A DNA stretch of 64,000 nt from G963662655 sp963666875 (GCA_963666875.2 CAXXPU010000019.1:434001-498000), one strand, 5' to 3'; shown: positions 9,071-18,659, counted from the first letter of the stretch. The notes: generated by a model from the letters alone, not told the origin. Translations and numbers: made by a program.

Positions 9071-9139
9071 TTATTCAGTAACGTCCACCTGTCAATGTTT
9101 TTTCGCAGAGGAGTTCGCATACCGTAGCCGCCGATCTCC

Positions 9140-10826
9140 CAGACTGTGTGAAAATATGCATATCGATCTTGACTAAGTAAACGCATAGATTTAGATCGCC
9201 CCCGAGTGAGGGAATAATGCGCTACATCACAGGTGACGACCGTTATCAGATAACGGCGGAGTTTTGTTGTCTCGACGATCTGATCGAATCCGACAACATG
9301 GTTCGAATCATCGACCTTTTCGTAGATGAGCTTGATCTTGAGAGGCATGGTTTCACGAATACGAAGCCTAAGGATAAGGGTCGTAAGCCTTACAATCCAG
9401 GCGATTTACTGAAGCTATACATTTATGGGTATTTGAATCGGATCAATTCGAGTAGAAAGCTTGAACGAGAGTGCAAACGCAATATCGAAGTTCGCTGGTT
9501 ACTCGGCAATCTGAGCCCTGATTTCAAGACCATTGCGGATTTTCGGAAAGATAATCGCGACAATCTCAAAAATATATTCCGCGAATTCACCTACATATGT
9601 CGAAGAGCTGATCTTATCGATTTCAAACTTGCCGCGATCGATGGAAGTTTCTTTTCGGCGGTCAACCATAACAGTAAGAATTACAGTCGAAACAAGTTAC
9701 GAAAACTGATGGTGAAACTTGATCGCAAGATTGATGAGTATTTGGACGAGATATCGAGATTGGACAAACAGGAGCTATCGAAGATATCGGATTTGCAGCA
9801 GGCGATTGCGGATTTGCGAAGTAAACAACGGGAATACAGAGAGATGCAGGAAGTTCTGGAAGCTACGGGTGAAACGCAAGTATCTCTCACCGATCCCGAC
9901 AGCAAAATGATGACCAAACCCCAAAGCAAAATCGACATGAGTTACAATGTGCAACTCGTTGTGGATTCAAAAAATAGTTTGATCGCCGAATGTGATGTGA
10001 CCAACGATGGCAACGACAGAAAGCAATTGTCGAGAATGGTTGAGAAAGTTCTCGAGACCCATGCACCTTCGGAACTTTCGGTGGTGGCGGACGAGGGATA
10101 TTCATCTGGAGAAGAGATAGATAAGTGTCACGAAAAGAATGTAGATACGTATGTTCCAGTACCGGGGAAAAAACCACCGCGAGAAGATGATCCATTTTGC
10201 CCTGCAAACTTCACGTATATCCCGGAAGAAGATTGTTATCTTTGCCCGGCAGGAAAGAAACTACCGAAATCATCCTTCAAGAAAGATGGTAGGCAGATAA
10301 CCTATTGCAGTCGCAACATTTGTAAAGACTGTCCATGTTTTACGCAATGTGTTCCACCCGGATCGAAGTATAAGATCATTCACCGAAACACCTTTGAAAA
10401 GGCAATCCAGCGTCAACGCACAGTCAATCAAGAGAATAAAGAGAAACTAAAGCTTCGTCAAATGATTGTCGAGCATCCGTTTGGCACGATTAAACGGCAT
10501 ATGCGACTAGGCGATTTCCTCACCCGGGGGCTAAGGTCGGTCAATGGAGAATTTTCATTGATTGCTCTTGCGTACAATATGATGAGAGCTTTCAATGTCC
10601 TTGGCTTTGACAGGCTCAAGGCGGCCATTCGAGACCATTTCAAGCACGTAAGAACAATATGTGCTTTTATATGCTTATTTCTGGTCAATTTTTGTTGGAA
10701 GGCAACGCTATATGCCAAATCAGAGGCATTTTCGCGGTAGAAAAAGAGAGTCTCGGCAAAAGTCTCTCAGAAATTCGCCATCTCAGAGATAGCCCCAAAC
10801 CAGAAATCCAATTATCACACAGTCTG
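9140..10826. mobile_element. IS1182-family insertion sequence (about 1.69 kb)
   Basis: The element is bounded by near-perfect 16-base terminal inverted repeats, cagactgtgtgaaaat at 9140-9155 and its complement (15 of 16 matching) at 10811-10826. They enclose one complete transposase gene. The size fits the IS1182 family. No clear target duplication is visible next to the repeats. It lies about 70 bases upstream of the prenyl synthase operon and directly beside a block of tandem intergenic repeats at 10844-11099. Confidence 0.85.
9217..10740 (+). CDS. IS1182-family DDE transposase
   Basis: A 507-residue transposase with an N-terminal DUF772-type region (DLFVDELDLERHGF, then RKPYNPGDLLKLYIYGYLNR). 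Its RNase H-like core has the acidic residues in the expected contexts: AIDGSFF (first Asp), VADEGYSSGEE (second Asp) and EHPFGTIKRHM (Glu). A cysteine-rich insertion (CPAGKK, CKDCPCFTQC) is typical of the family. The frame is intact, so the element may be active. It reads opposite to its neighbours and the base composition is somewhat more A+T-rich, consistent with acquisition. Confidence 0.93.
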   Translation: MRYITGDDRYQITAEFCCLDDLIESDNMVRIIDLFVDELDLERHGFTNTKPKDKGRKPYNPGDLLKLYIYGYLNRINSSRKLERECKRNIEVRWLLGNLSPDFKTIADFRKDNRDNLKNIFREFTYICRRADLIDFKLAAIDGSFFSAVNHNSKNYSRNKLRKLMVKLDRKIDEYLDEISRLDKQELSKISDLQQAIADLRSKQREYREMQEVLEATGETQVSLTDPDSKMMTKPQSKIDMSYNVQLVVDSKNSLIAECDVTNDGNDRKQLSRMVEKVLETHAPSELSVVADEGYSSGEEIDKCHEKNVDTYVPVPGKKPPREDDPFCPANFTYIPEEDCYLCPAGKKLPKSSFKKDGRQITYCSRNICKDCPCFTQCVPPGSKYKIIHRNTFEKAIQRQRTVNQENKEKLKLRQMIVEHPFGTIKRHMRLGDFLTRGLRSVNGEFSLIALAYNMMRAFNVLGFDRLKAAIRDHFKHVRTICAFICLFLVNFCWKATLYAKSEAFSR

Positions 10827-10843
10827 TCCGAGCGGTGTTTTCT

Positions 10844-11099
10844 GAGAAATCAACTTCCGAATGTCCGAAAGTCTTCCGAATGTTGATTTCATTTCTACAC
10901 ATGCGGGTATAACATTCAGAAGAACCGCAAGCAGAGCATTCAGAAGTTATACCAGAGGTTGAGCACTACAAGAGAAATCAACTTCCGAATGTCCGAAGGC
11001 TCTTCTGAATGTTGATTTCATTTCTACACATACGGGCATAACATTCAGAAGAACCGCAAGCGGTGCATTCAGAAGTTATACCATAGGTCGAGCGCTACG
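10844..11099. repeat. Two tandem copies of a 128-base intergenic repeat
   Basis: Copy 1 (10844-10971) and copy 2 (10972-11099) differ at only a few positions. Each contains two small units built on the core cttcYgaatgt and its complement acattcagaag. Each unit is bracketed by short inverted arms: atcaac/gttgat around the first, ataac/gttat around the second. The same core recurs at 34505-34566 and 36749-36866. No protein is supported here; together with 11100-11191 (hairpin repeat and terminator) this accounts for the 450-base gap after the insertion sequence. Confidence 0.8.
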
Positions 11100-11135
11100 G
11101 GGGAGCGAAGATGCCGAGCTGGAGCTCGGCGGTCC
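11087..11135. repeat. Dispersed 'GAGCGCTAC / GCTGGAGC hairpin' repeat, copy 1
   Basis: A block ggtcgagcgctacgg followed by a hairpin unit, gccgagc-TGGA-gctcggc, then ggtcc. The same arrangement recurs at 55482-55535, and parts recur at 27273-27322, 30860-30919 and 34471-34497. Stem bases change in a compensated way between copies, gccgagc/gctcggc here and gccaagc/gcttggc elsewhere. Confidence 0.7.
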
Positions 11136-11176
11136 AAAAGAGAAAGAGATGCCAGACGGAAGCCCGGCATCTCTTC
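11135..11176 (-). terminator. Probable intrinsic terminator after the 11.2 kb lipoprotein gene
   Basis: The inverted repeat agagatgcc (11145-11153) / ggcatctct (11166-11174) is followed on the minus strand by a T-rich tract (tttctctttt). It lies 17 bases beyond the stop codon of the lipoprotein gene, the last gene of the long minus-strand glucan region. Confidence 0.6.
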
Positions 11177-11191
11177 ATTGTTCACTTTCAA

Positions 11192-11608
11192 TTATTCATT
11201 GTCCACTACGTTCATCCACGGCGTGATCTTCTTGCCATCCAGTCCTGAAGGAAGAATATACTGCCCGTCATCCGTGGTCTTGAAGAAGAGCCGGTGCTGC
11301 CATTTGTGATCCTCACCCCAGATAACCACGACGACCTCGCCCGTATCGGAATCGATCTCCTTCACGGTGAAACCCTCCGGATCGTAGGCGTTGACCATCG
11401 CGTCCTTGGGTTCGAGTTCGTTCTCTTTCAGCCATTCAGGCGAGATATACAACACCAACAGCGAATCGGTGAACGGATGCGCCTGCATCGTATTCATGAA
11501 CGATGTGACACACCGGACTTCCGGTTCTTGCGAGATATCCCGGTTCATGCTGCATGCAGTAACGATCGCGATTGCCAATACAAGCAACAAGCCATATTTC
11601 ATCGACAT
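11192..11608 (-). CDS. Hypothetical small lipoprotein
   Basis: A 138-residue protein with a lipoprotein signal (LAIAIVTAC, Cys19 of the longest frame). The mature part has no motif I recognise; it is acidic and rich in short beta-like segments. The second ATG (11602) has a better-spaced GGCGGG ribosome-binding site and may be the true start. It begins six bases after the stop of the large secreted propeller protein, so the two form an operon, and a terminator follows. An outer-membrane or periplasmic accessory role in the glucan region is possible but unproven. Confidence 0.7.
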   Translation of the reverse strand: MSMKYGLLLVLAIAIVTACSMNRDISQEPEVRCVTSFMNTMQAHPFTDSLLVLYISPEWLKENELEPKDAMVNAYDPEGFTVKEIDSDTGEVVVVIWGEDHKWQHRLFFKTTDDGQYILPSGLDGKKITPWMNVVDNE

Positions 11609-11614
11609 CCCGCC

Positions 11615-14596
11615 TTATTTCAGCATCAGTGCTTTGCGCACCTGGTTTGTCTCGCCGGCTTCGAACCGGATCAGATACACACCGGACGCGACCTTCTTGT
11701 CGTTACTATCGACGCCCTGCCAGGTGACGTGATGATTACCCGAGGGAAGCTTTCCGTTCACGAGCGTCGTGACACGCTGACCGCGGATGTTATAGACATC
11801 GATGCGGGTATTCTCGGGCTGCTTCAGCGAGAACGCGACGGTAGCCGTCGGATTGAACGGATTGGGATAGATGTTGTTCAGTCCGGTAAAGGCCGGGCTG
11901 TCCGGCTCTCCGGCGCTCTCCGCATAGGTGTATTGCACTGGGTCCGAAGGTTCCGATTCCTGCCCTGAGTAGTCGCGAGTCACCACGTAGAATTCGTAGG
12001 TTCCCGGTTCCTCGAGCGTGTGGTAGTATTGCATTCCCTGCGAGTTCCCGAGATACGTCTCTTCCTCGCCATCGCTCATATAGACCATCATGTAACCAAA
12101 GTCGTTGATTTCAGGGAGTTCCCAGGAGAGGATCACATCGCCGTCCGCACCGGTGATCGAAAGGTTTTCGGCCGGTGGTGGGACCTCGTTTTCAGCGCCG
12201 AAGTGGATTGTCCCGAAATACTGTGGCTTGAAGATGTTCTGCATCTCAAACGGCCACCAGGCGTTGAAGCTACTCGGATCGTCCAGCACGAACAGACCGA
12301 GACCGGATATATTGTTATCGTCCGGCTGGATGTAGTTGTACTGATCGCCGATGGGAATGGCGAATTCGTAGATAATCCCGCTATCTGTCAGGGATATAGC
12401 AACCTCCCAGTCTGCGTATTCTTCGGTCGTTCCCACGCCGCTGGGGCTGAAGCACGGGCGGTAGCGAATCACGTTGCCGGAGGCATAGTGAACCGCCCAG
12501 AAGTTACCTTCGGAAAGGTCTTCCGAACCGTTTGCCGGGAAGGAGCCGTCGTTGTTGTCATCGAAATAGAGTCCGACCTCGTCGTGGTCTTCCAGCTCGA
12601 AATCGTTGGTGTTGTGAACTGCGACATACAGATTTTCGATCGCCGAATCTACTTTGAAGAAGGCGAGTACGCTGGTCATCGCATCGATTTCGTTGTCATT
12701 GGTGCCAAGGAAGTCGCCGCACTGAAGTGCGAAAGCATCCGCCCATTCATCGGCGCTGATGGTTCCGTCGATGACAGGTGTCGATCCGACGTACGCGTCG
12801 ATCTGGTTCGTGATATAACTGGTCGATGACCATCCGATGACCCGATTCGAATAGGGCGTTTCGAGATCGTCGATGACCGCTGTGACCACGTAATAATACT
12901 TCTTTAGCGGTACCGCGCTATGGTCGTTATAGGTCAGCTCTTCGCCACCTACCGAACCAAGAGGCTCCAACGGGAAAGTCGCGGTGAGATAATCCTTGCG
13001 ATAGACATTGAACTGCTGAATCTCCCTGATCTCAGGCGCTGTCCAGTCCAATCGAACCCACGAATCATACCCATGACTGGCGATCAGATCCGTTGGCGGA
13101 TCCCCATTGGGAAGGAGGGTGAAATCGAGGTCCGTTGTGTCGTCTTCGACTATACTCGCAGCCTCGGTAACGGATTGGAATCCCGTCTTGGAAGCGGTTA
13201 CCATGTAGGTGTTGGCGGGAATGTATGGAATCTCGTAATCGCCATTCTCATCGGTATAGACCTGGAAGTTGTCGATGCCGTCGATTTCGATCAGAACGCC
13301 GGAATGGTCGTCGTATCCGTCCAGCGTGACGGTTCCGGTCAGCGTGCCGCCATCCGGTTGTGCATCCACACGGTACAGCGTTCCGCCGCTGCCCATGAGA
13401 CGCGCGTGCACCGCCTTGCCGCCCGTCGCACACATACCGCCTTCTCCGGCGAGTTTCACGTGGAAGATCGAACCGGGGGTGTTGATGGTGTAGAGCGGCT
13501 CGCTACTGCCCTTTCTGAACAGATAGAAGTCGGGAAGCGAGTGGTCCGTCGGGCCGTAACCGCCGGCTGCGATGAGCGATCCGTCATCGGAGATATCGAC
13601 CGAGCAGACGTAGTCGCCGCAATTATCATAAATCCATAGCGGTTCGGGGATATCGGTGTCAAACACATAGACCTCGCCGTCGTAGCCGCTGCTGTTGAAA
13701 ATCAGCGTTCCGACCGCGATGGTCTCTCCATCGGCAGAAACCGCCATGCCGCCGATCCAGGAACTGCTTCCCGAGTCGCCGCTATTCACATGGTAGCTCC
13801 ATATCTCTTGATATGTGTCGTCCGTACGCTCGTAAACGTGTACATAGCCGGAGTAATCGCCGTTCACGATGATCGAACCGTCGTACGAGATCGCGGGAGG
13901 ATTCTGATTGTATTCCACGTCCGTAAAGAGCACCGAGCCGTCGGCTGCGTTCAGCACGATCATGTTGCTGTTGTCTCCGCCGTATTGGGTGAATACCAGA
14001 GTCTGCCCGTCACCGCTGAGTGTCAACGTACCGGCTCCGCCATCGAGGGTAACGCTCCATTCCGTCATCTGTTCCGAGATCGCCACGATATCGGCGTGGT
14101 CGGAGAAAACCGCCGTGCAATAGGCCATGGAGCCATCAGCGGATACAGCAACGTTGTTGATGGTCGATCCCGCAATCTCGTATGACATGACGGGTGTGGA
14201 GCTTCCGGGATTGAATCCGTAGAGCATCGAGCCGGCGCCGAGAACGGTGTAACCTTCGGGCGTCATATCGAGTGGATACTCAAAACCTGGATCGTCGAAC
14301 ACATATTCCCATTCCGGTGTCGAACTATCCTGGTACATCGACATACGAATGTTGTTTAAATACCAGCCCGCAGCCACATACTCGCCGTTGGTGCCTATGC
14401 CGAGACTACCGCAGATCGCCGCTGGATCGGATGCCTGCCAAAGCTCTCCGATGCGGCTGATCGGCTGTGGCTCGACCTCGCCGTATTGAATCGTAAGACC
14501 GTCCTGCGGGTCGGTCGTAATCCTGCTTCCCACCACGGCGTTCGCCACCGTGAAGATCATTGCCAGAATGAAACTGCATACCACGAACTTCTTCAT
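11615..14596 (-). CDS. Secreted beta-propeller/CarboxypepD-reg/FnIII protein with C-terminal sorting-type module
   Basis: A 993-residue exported protein. It has a signal peptide (MKKFVVCSFILAMIFTVANA) and about 380 residues of repeated four-strand WD-like blades (SADGSMAYCTA, SDDGSLIAAGG and similar). A carboxypeptidase-regulatory-like segment (GTVTLDGYDDHSG), an FnIII domain near residue 510 and a CBM9- or DOMON-like region follow. The C-terminal about 85 residues carry NNIYPNPFNP and end SGVYLIRF...KALMLK, like type IX sorting or FlgD-Ig modules. The start at 14596 has a strong GGGGGAA site; a longer frame to 14638 lacks one. It is probably surface-exposed. The specific function is unknown. 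Confidence 0.85.
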   Translation of the reverse strand: MKKFVVCSFILAMIFTVANAVVGSRITTDPQDGLTIQYGEVEPQPISRIGELWQASDPAAICGSLGIGTNGEYVAAGWYLNNIRMSMYQDSSTPEWEYVFDDPGFEYPLDMTPEGYTVLGAGSMLYGFNPGSSTPVMSYEIAGSTINNVAVSADGSMAYCTAVFSDHADIVAISEQMTEWSVTLDGGAGTLTLSGDGQTLVFTQYGGDNSNMIVLNAADGSVLFTDVEYNQNPPAISYDGSIIVNGDYSGYVHVYERTDDTYQEIWSYHVNSGDSGSSSWIGGMAVSADGETIAVGTLIFNSSGYDGEVYVFDTDIPEPLWIYDNCGDYVCSVDISDDGSLIAAGGYGPTDHSLPDFYLFRKGSSEPLYTINTPGSIFHVKLAGEGGMCATGGKAVHARLMGSGGTLYRVDAQPDGGTLTGTVTLDGYDDHSGVLIEIDGIDNFQVYTDENGDYEIPYIPANTYMVTASKTGFQSVTEAASIVEDDTTDLDFTLLPNGDPPTDLIASHGYDSWVRLDWTAPEIREIQQFNVYRKDYLTATFPLEPLGSVGGEELTYNDHSAVPLKKYYYVVTAVIDDLETPYSNRVIGWSSTSYITNQIDAYVGSTPVIDGTISADEWADAFALQCGDFLGTNDNEIDAMTSVLAFFKVDSAIENLYVAVHNTNDFELEDHDEVGLYFDDNNDGSFPANGSEDLSEGNFWAVHYASGNVIRYRPCFSPSGVGTTEEYADWEVAISLTDSGIIYEFAIPIGDQYNYIQPDDNNISGLGLFVLDDPSSFNAWWPFEMQNIFKPQYFGTIHFGAENEVPPPAENLSITGADGDVILSWELPEINDFGYMMVYMSDGEEETYLGNSQGMQYYHTLEEPGTYEFYVVTRDYSGQESEPSDPVQYTYAESAGEPDSPAFTGLNNIYPNPFNPTATVAFSLKQPENTRIDVYNIRGQRVTTLVNGKLPSGNHHVTWQGVDSNDKKVASGVYLIRFEAGETNQVRKALMLK

Positions 14597-14615
14597 TGTT
14601 CCCCCTTGTATTAAA

Positions 14616-14987
14616 TCATTTTCCACCAAGTATTTCAATCATATTTCCGGACGGATCGAAAAACTGAAACCAGAAATCGCCCTGTCCCATATCCATCGGT
14701 ACGTCCTGAACGATTCGCAGATTCTCTTTCTTCAGCAAATCGAATATCTCGCCAGCCGATTCCACCGAGAGCGTAAACGAAGCGCGGCAACTCTGCTCGT
14801 CCCGTTGCATCTTGCGGCTTCCACCCTGGAGATAGATACCCGAATCCTCACCGAGTTTCAGGAACGCTGCCTGACTGCCCATGTCGTATTCCTTTTCCAG
14901 TCCGAGAATCTCGGTGTAGAAACGGAACGCTTTTTCGAAACTATCAGCATACACCGAAACGAACGCGATACCCTTCACGCGATTCAT
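14616..14987 (-). CDS. VOC/glyoxalase-superfamily protein
   Basis: A 123-residue protein with the paired beta-alpha-beta-beta-beta units of the vicinal oxygen chelate fold: a VKGIAFVSVYADSFEKAFRFYTE opening module and a DFWFQFFDPSGNMIEIL closing module. The final EIL Glu is at a usual metal-ligand position, but the first-strand His is replaced, so metal binding is uncertain. It could be a lyase, dioxygenase-like or binding protein. It lies 20 bases upstream of the propeller gene, has its own GGGAGG ribosome-binding site, and follows the amylase terminator. Confidence 0.8.
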   Translation of the reverse strand: MNRVKGIAFVSVYADSFEKAFRFYTEILGLEKEYDMGSQAAFLKLGEDSGIYLQGGSRKMQRDEQSCRASFTLSVESAGEIFDLLKKENLRIVQDVPMDMGQGDFWFQFFDPSGNMIEILGGK

Positions 14988-15024
14988 TACGCCTCCCCAT
15001 CACACTGTTTGCAGTAATTGTTCC

Positions 15025-15067
15025 AGAAAAAGAGAAAAGCGAACCAGCATAACCGATTCGCTTCTCG
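15025..15067 (-). terminator. Intrinsic terminator after the amylase gene
   Basis: On the minus strand an 11-12 base stem, cgagaagcgaa...ttcgcttttctc (arms at 15056-15066 and 15032-15043), runs into a TTTTTC tract. It starts 28 bases beyond the amylase stop codon. Confidence 0.8.
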
Positions 15068-15094
15068 TTGCTAAATCATAGTATTTATTCGATG

Positions 15095-18000
15095 CTACTT
15101 CAATATCGCGCCGGTCTGTCCGTCGAGGTGGATAATGATCTTTCCATCCTTGACCGGATAGCTCTTGCCGGTCATCAGATCGGTCAGATTGCCGTTCATC
15201 GGGACGTCCATCTCGATGTCGCGCGGCTCAAGCTCGTTGTTGATGACGCAGACGATCTTCTGTCCCTTGTAGTCGCGCAGGTAACCGTAGATCTTGTCGC
15301 GGGTGAGGAGCGTCTTGAAGTCGCCCTTGGTCAATGCAGGATTTTCTTTCCTGATCTGGATAAGCTTCTTATAGTAGTCGCGCAATGCCACGCGATCCGC
15401 TTCGCCGGTGTAGTTCCATTCGAACGGTCTGCGGCAGTCGGGATCGTGCTTGCCCATCATGCCGATTTCGTCGCCGTACCAGATGTGCGGAGCGCCAACG
15501 TAGGTCATCTGGAAGAACGCTGCCATCTTGAGCCGGTTGACGTCGCCACCCGCGGTTTCGAGGTAGCGGAAGGTGTCGTGGCTGTCGATGAGGTTCATCA
15601 TAACCTGCGTCGCCTGCGTCGGGTAGGTGAGCAGACCGGGCTTGAGGTCGCGGTCGAACATGCGCGCGCTGCAATTGCGCTGATTGAAGAAGCGCTGCAC
15701 AGGATCTTTGAAGTAGGCGTAATTCATCACGGCGTCGAAGTAGTCGTTGTTGACCCAGTCAACCGCATTGCTCCAGATTTCACCCACCAGATAGGCGTCC
15801 GGCTTGACCTCTTTCACGCGTTCGCGGAAGAGCTTCCAGAACCAGAACGGCACTTCGTTTGGTACGTCCAGACGGAAGCCGTCGAAGCCCACGTCGCCGA
15901 TCCAGTAATCGACCAGCCCAAGGATGTAATCGACCACCGGCCGGTTCGGTTCGGCCTGGCTGATATCGGTAATCGAGTTCTCGGAGGCGTTGGACCTGCT
16001 CCGGTCGTAATCGAGGTCGGGCATCTCGCCGAAGCCCCACCAGCACGCGTAGTAGTCATCGGCCTTGTAATTACCATCCGGCAGCGGCCATTTTTTCCAT
16101 TCGTACCAGTTGTAGTACTCGGAGGCAGGACCGTTCTTCTTGCCCTCCTGGAAGGCCCAGAAGGTGTCGCCGGTGTGGTTGAACGCCACGTCGAGGATGA
16201 TCCTGATCCCGCGCGAATGAGCGTCTTTCACGAATGCCTTGAGCTGCTCTTCGGTACCGAAGTGCGGGTCCATCTTCATGTAGTCGGCGGCGTCGTACTT
16301 GTGGTTGGAGCGCGCCTGGAAGATGGGATTGAAGTAGATGATGGTGATGCCGAGATCTTGCAGATAATCGAGCTTCTCGTGTACGCCGACGATGTCGCCG
16401 CCGTAGAATGCCCACCAGTCCGGCTTTCCTTCCGGATGATATGGATTATTGGTCAGCGGCGCGACGTCGTACCAGTCCTTGATCAAGCGGTAATAGACCT
16501 GGTCCTTGCCCAGTTTCTTACCCTTGGGCGGCGCGGTGCGCATGCCGTCGTAATACCACTCGGAGAAGTCCGGGTCGTTGTCTTTGCTACCGTTGTAGAA
16601 GCGTTCCGGGAATATCTGATAAATCACGCCTTCCTTGACCCAGTTGGGCGTCAGGAACGGATCCAGTCCATCGACCGGATAGTGGAACAGTTTCGCGTTG
16701 TCCAGTTTATCGATGATTTCGCCGTTCAAGAGGTAAAACTTTTTATTGCCGTCTTGATAGACGAAGCAGTAGTCGAACTGCTCGTCGGGAGTTTTCAATT
16801 CCACAAAAATACGATAGTATTCGAAGCTTCCGTCTTCGGAGATCATCGTCATCGGAAGCTCTTTACCGTCTTTCCAGAAGGTCACATTCTCGACATCGCC
16901 GAGATGTGCCTTGGTCTTGAATTCGACCGTCTTTTCGGAGAGCGGGTTGACCGTCTCGATGGTCTGATCGGTCGAGATGCCGTAAGTCAGCATCTTGCCG
17001 TCAGCCTTTACGAGGGTTACGACCGGGAAGCTGTCGTCAACCAGCACAACGGAGTTCTTGCCGCCGAAGCCGTCGTCCGCGAACCGTTGCGCGTTGGGGT
17101 CGTGCAGCCATTCCATGCCGTCCACCACGAACTTGTAGTGATACTCGTCCGGTTTGAGCAGCAGGATGGTCTCATAGGTGCCGTCGCCGGTATCGAGCAT
17201 CCGATCTTCTTTCTGGTTCCAGGCGTTGAAGGACCCCGCGAGATAAACTTCCTTGACGATCTTGCCCGGTTTGTAACGGAACTTCACCTGCCTGAGCGCG
17301 TTCAAGTCTTTCGGGTCGCCGGCATAGACGATCGAGTTCTGTCCGCCGTAGCCGTCGCCGGCAAATTCCATCGCGTTCTCATCGGTAATCCAGTTGCCAT
17401 CGACCACGAATTTGTAAGCGTATTTTCCCGGCTGAAGCTTCATCGTCGTCGAATAGATTCCGGCGTCTTCCTTCATCTTCGTCGCCGTTGGAGACCACTC
17501 GTTGAAGTCCCCGGCAACGTAGATGTCGTGCTTGCCGCCGATCAGCGGTTCGTAAGTGAATGTGACCGGTATCTCACCCGTCGCGGTCTTTTTCTCTACT
17601 TTTGCTGACACCTTCTCCCCCGTTTTTTGCCCGTCTCCGACAACGAGAACCGAATTCTGTCCGCCGTAGCCGTCGTCCGCAGTATTGGCGTTGTTCGGAT
17701 CGGCCTTCCATTCGGAACCGTTGACCACAAACTTGTACATGTATTCGCCCGGCGCTAGATCGAGTGCGACAGACCAGGTGTCGCCGTCTTGCATCATCGG
17801 CGTTGCGCCCATGTCCCAGTTGTTGAAATCGCCTGCGATGGATACGAAAGAAGCACCCGCGTCCTTGTAGGTGACGATGGTATTCCCCTCGATCTTTACC
17901 TTCTTCGGAGCTTCTCTCTTCGGCTCGACCTTCTTAGCCGTACCACCGACCGTCAGGACGGAGTTCTGTCCGCCGTAGCCGTCGTCCGCAGTGCTGGGAT

Positions 18001-18637
18001 TGTTCGGATCAACCTTCCAGTCGGAGCCGTTGATCACGAACTTGTACATGTATTCGCCCGGCGCCAGATCGAGTGCGACAGACCAGGTGTCGCCGTCTTG
18101 CATCATCGGTGTGGCACCCATGTCCCAGTTGTTGAAGTCGCCTGCGATGGATACGGATGAAGCACCCGCGTCCATGTATGTGATGACGGTGCTTCCTTCG
18201 ACCTTTGCCGGTTTCGGAGCTTCTTTCTTCGGTTCGACCTTCTTTGCCGTACCACCGACCGTCAGCACGGAGTTCTGTCCGCCGTAGCCGTCGTCCGCAG
18301 TGTTGGAGTTCTCCGGATCGGTCTTCCAGTCCGCACCGTTGACCACGAACTTATACATGTATTCGCCCGGATCGAGATCGATCGAGGTTGTCCAGGTGTC
18401 GCCGTTCTGTGTCATCGGATTGGCAGACGAATTCCAGTCGTTGAATTCACCGACAAGACTGACGGATGTTGCACTGGGATTCTTGTAGGTGATGGTTACG
18501 TTGCCGGTTGCCTTGACGGCTGTGGCATCCGATTTCGACTGCCTTGTCTCTCCCTCGAAATCGCCGAAACCGAGTGTCGCGCAACCCGCCATCGCGAGCA
18601 CGACAATACAGCAAACAGCTATGATAAATTTCCTCAT
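15095..18637 (-). CDS. GH13 alpha-amylase-type lipoprotein with five glycogen-binding (CBM48-like) repeats
   Basis: A 1180-residue glucan hydrolase with a lipobox (MAGC, Cys19), probably anchored in the outer membrane. Five E-set/CBM48-like domains occupy about residues 45-560. Each has a GEFNDW- or GDFNNW-type strand, an EYMYKFVV strand and a DDGYGGxNS tail. The first three are near-identical at 103-residue spacing. A GH13 N-domain and the barrel follow: GVIYQIFPERF, DVAFNHTG, FDGFRLDV (nucleophile Asp), YLVGEIW (acid/base Glu) and NLIDSHD (third Asp). All catalytic residues are intact, most like neopullulanase/cyclomaltodextrinase-type enzymes. A GAGGAGAGG site precedes the start and a terminator follows the gene. 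Confidence 0.95.
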   Translation of the reverse strand: MRKFIIAVCCIVVLAMAGCATLGFGDFEGETRQSKSDATAVKATGNVTITYKNPSATSVSLVGEFNDWNSSANPMTQNGDTWTTSIDLDPGEYMYKFVVNGADWKTDPENSNTADDGYGGQNSVLTVGGTAKKVEPKKEAPKPAKVEGSTVITYMDAGASSVSIAGDFNNWDMGATPMMQDGDTWSVALDLAPGEYMYKFVINGSDWKVDPNNPSTADDGYGGQNSVLTVGGTAKKVEPKREAPKKVKIEGNTIVTYKDAGASFVSIAGDFNNWDMGATPMMQDGDTWSVALDLAPGEYMYKFVVNGSEWKADPNNANTADDGYGGQNSVLVVGDGQKTGEKVSAKVEKKTATGEIPVTFTYEPLIGGKHDIYVAGDFNEWSPTATKMKEDAGIYSTTMKLQPGKYAYKFVVDGNWITDENAMEFAGDGYGGQNSIVYAGDPKDLNALRQVKFRYKPGKIVKEVYLAGSFNAWNQKEDRMLDTGDGTYETILLLKPDEYHYKFVVDGMEWLHDPNAQRFADDGFGGKNSVVLVDDSFPVVTLVKADGKMLTYGISTDQTIETVNPLSEKTVEFKTKAHLGDVENVTFWKDGKELPMTMISEDGSFEYYRIFVELKTPDEQFDYCFVYQDGNKKFYLLNGEIIDKLDNAKLFHYPVDGLDPFLTPNWVKEGVIYQIFPERFYNGSKDNDPDFSEWYYDGMRTAPPKGKKLGKDQVYYRLIKDWYDVAPLTNNPYHPEGKPDWWAFYGGDIVGVHEKLDYLQDLGITIIYFNPIFQARSNHKYDAADYMKMDPHFGTEEQLKAFVKDAHSRGIRIILDVAFNHTGDTFWAFQEGKKNGPASEYYNWYEWKKWPLPDGNYKADDYYACWWGFGEMPDLDYDRSRSNASENSITDISQAEPNRPVVDYILGLVDYWIGDVGFDGFRLDVPNEVPFWFWKLFRERVKEVKPDAYLVGEIWSNAVDWVNNDYFDAVMNYAYFKDPVQRFFNQRNCSARMFDRDLKPGLLTYPTQATQVMMNLIDSHDTFRYLETAGGDVNRLKMAAFFQMTYVGAPHIWYGDEIGMMGKHDPDCRRPFEWNYTGEADRVALRDYYKKLIQIRKENPALTKGDFKTLLTRDKIYGYLRDYKGQKIVCVINNELEPRDIEMDVPMNGNLTDLMTGKSYPVKDGKIIIHLDGQTGAILK
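17640..18560. repeat. Three in-frame 309-base tandem repeats within the amylase gene
   Basis: The marker ttctgtccgccgtagccgtc begins at 17655, 17964 and 18273, giving an exact 309-base period (103 residues). The repeats encode the first three glycogen-binding domains and their linkers (the VEPK..APK segments). High DNA identity between the copies, especially the middle and third, indicates recent duplication or ongoing gene conversion. Confidence 0.85.
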
Positions 18638-18659
18638 GAACCTCTCCTCATATCCTTGA

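Noticed and set aside
15068..17608. An 846-codon plus-strand open frame
   Set aside because: It is entirely antisense to the GH13 amylase, whose domains and catalytic residues are unambiguous.
17640..18560. CRISPR-like array
   Set aside because: The period is 309 bases, the repeats are in frame and encode protein domains; there are no short direct repeats with unique spacers anywhere in the window and no cas genes.
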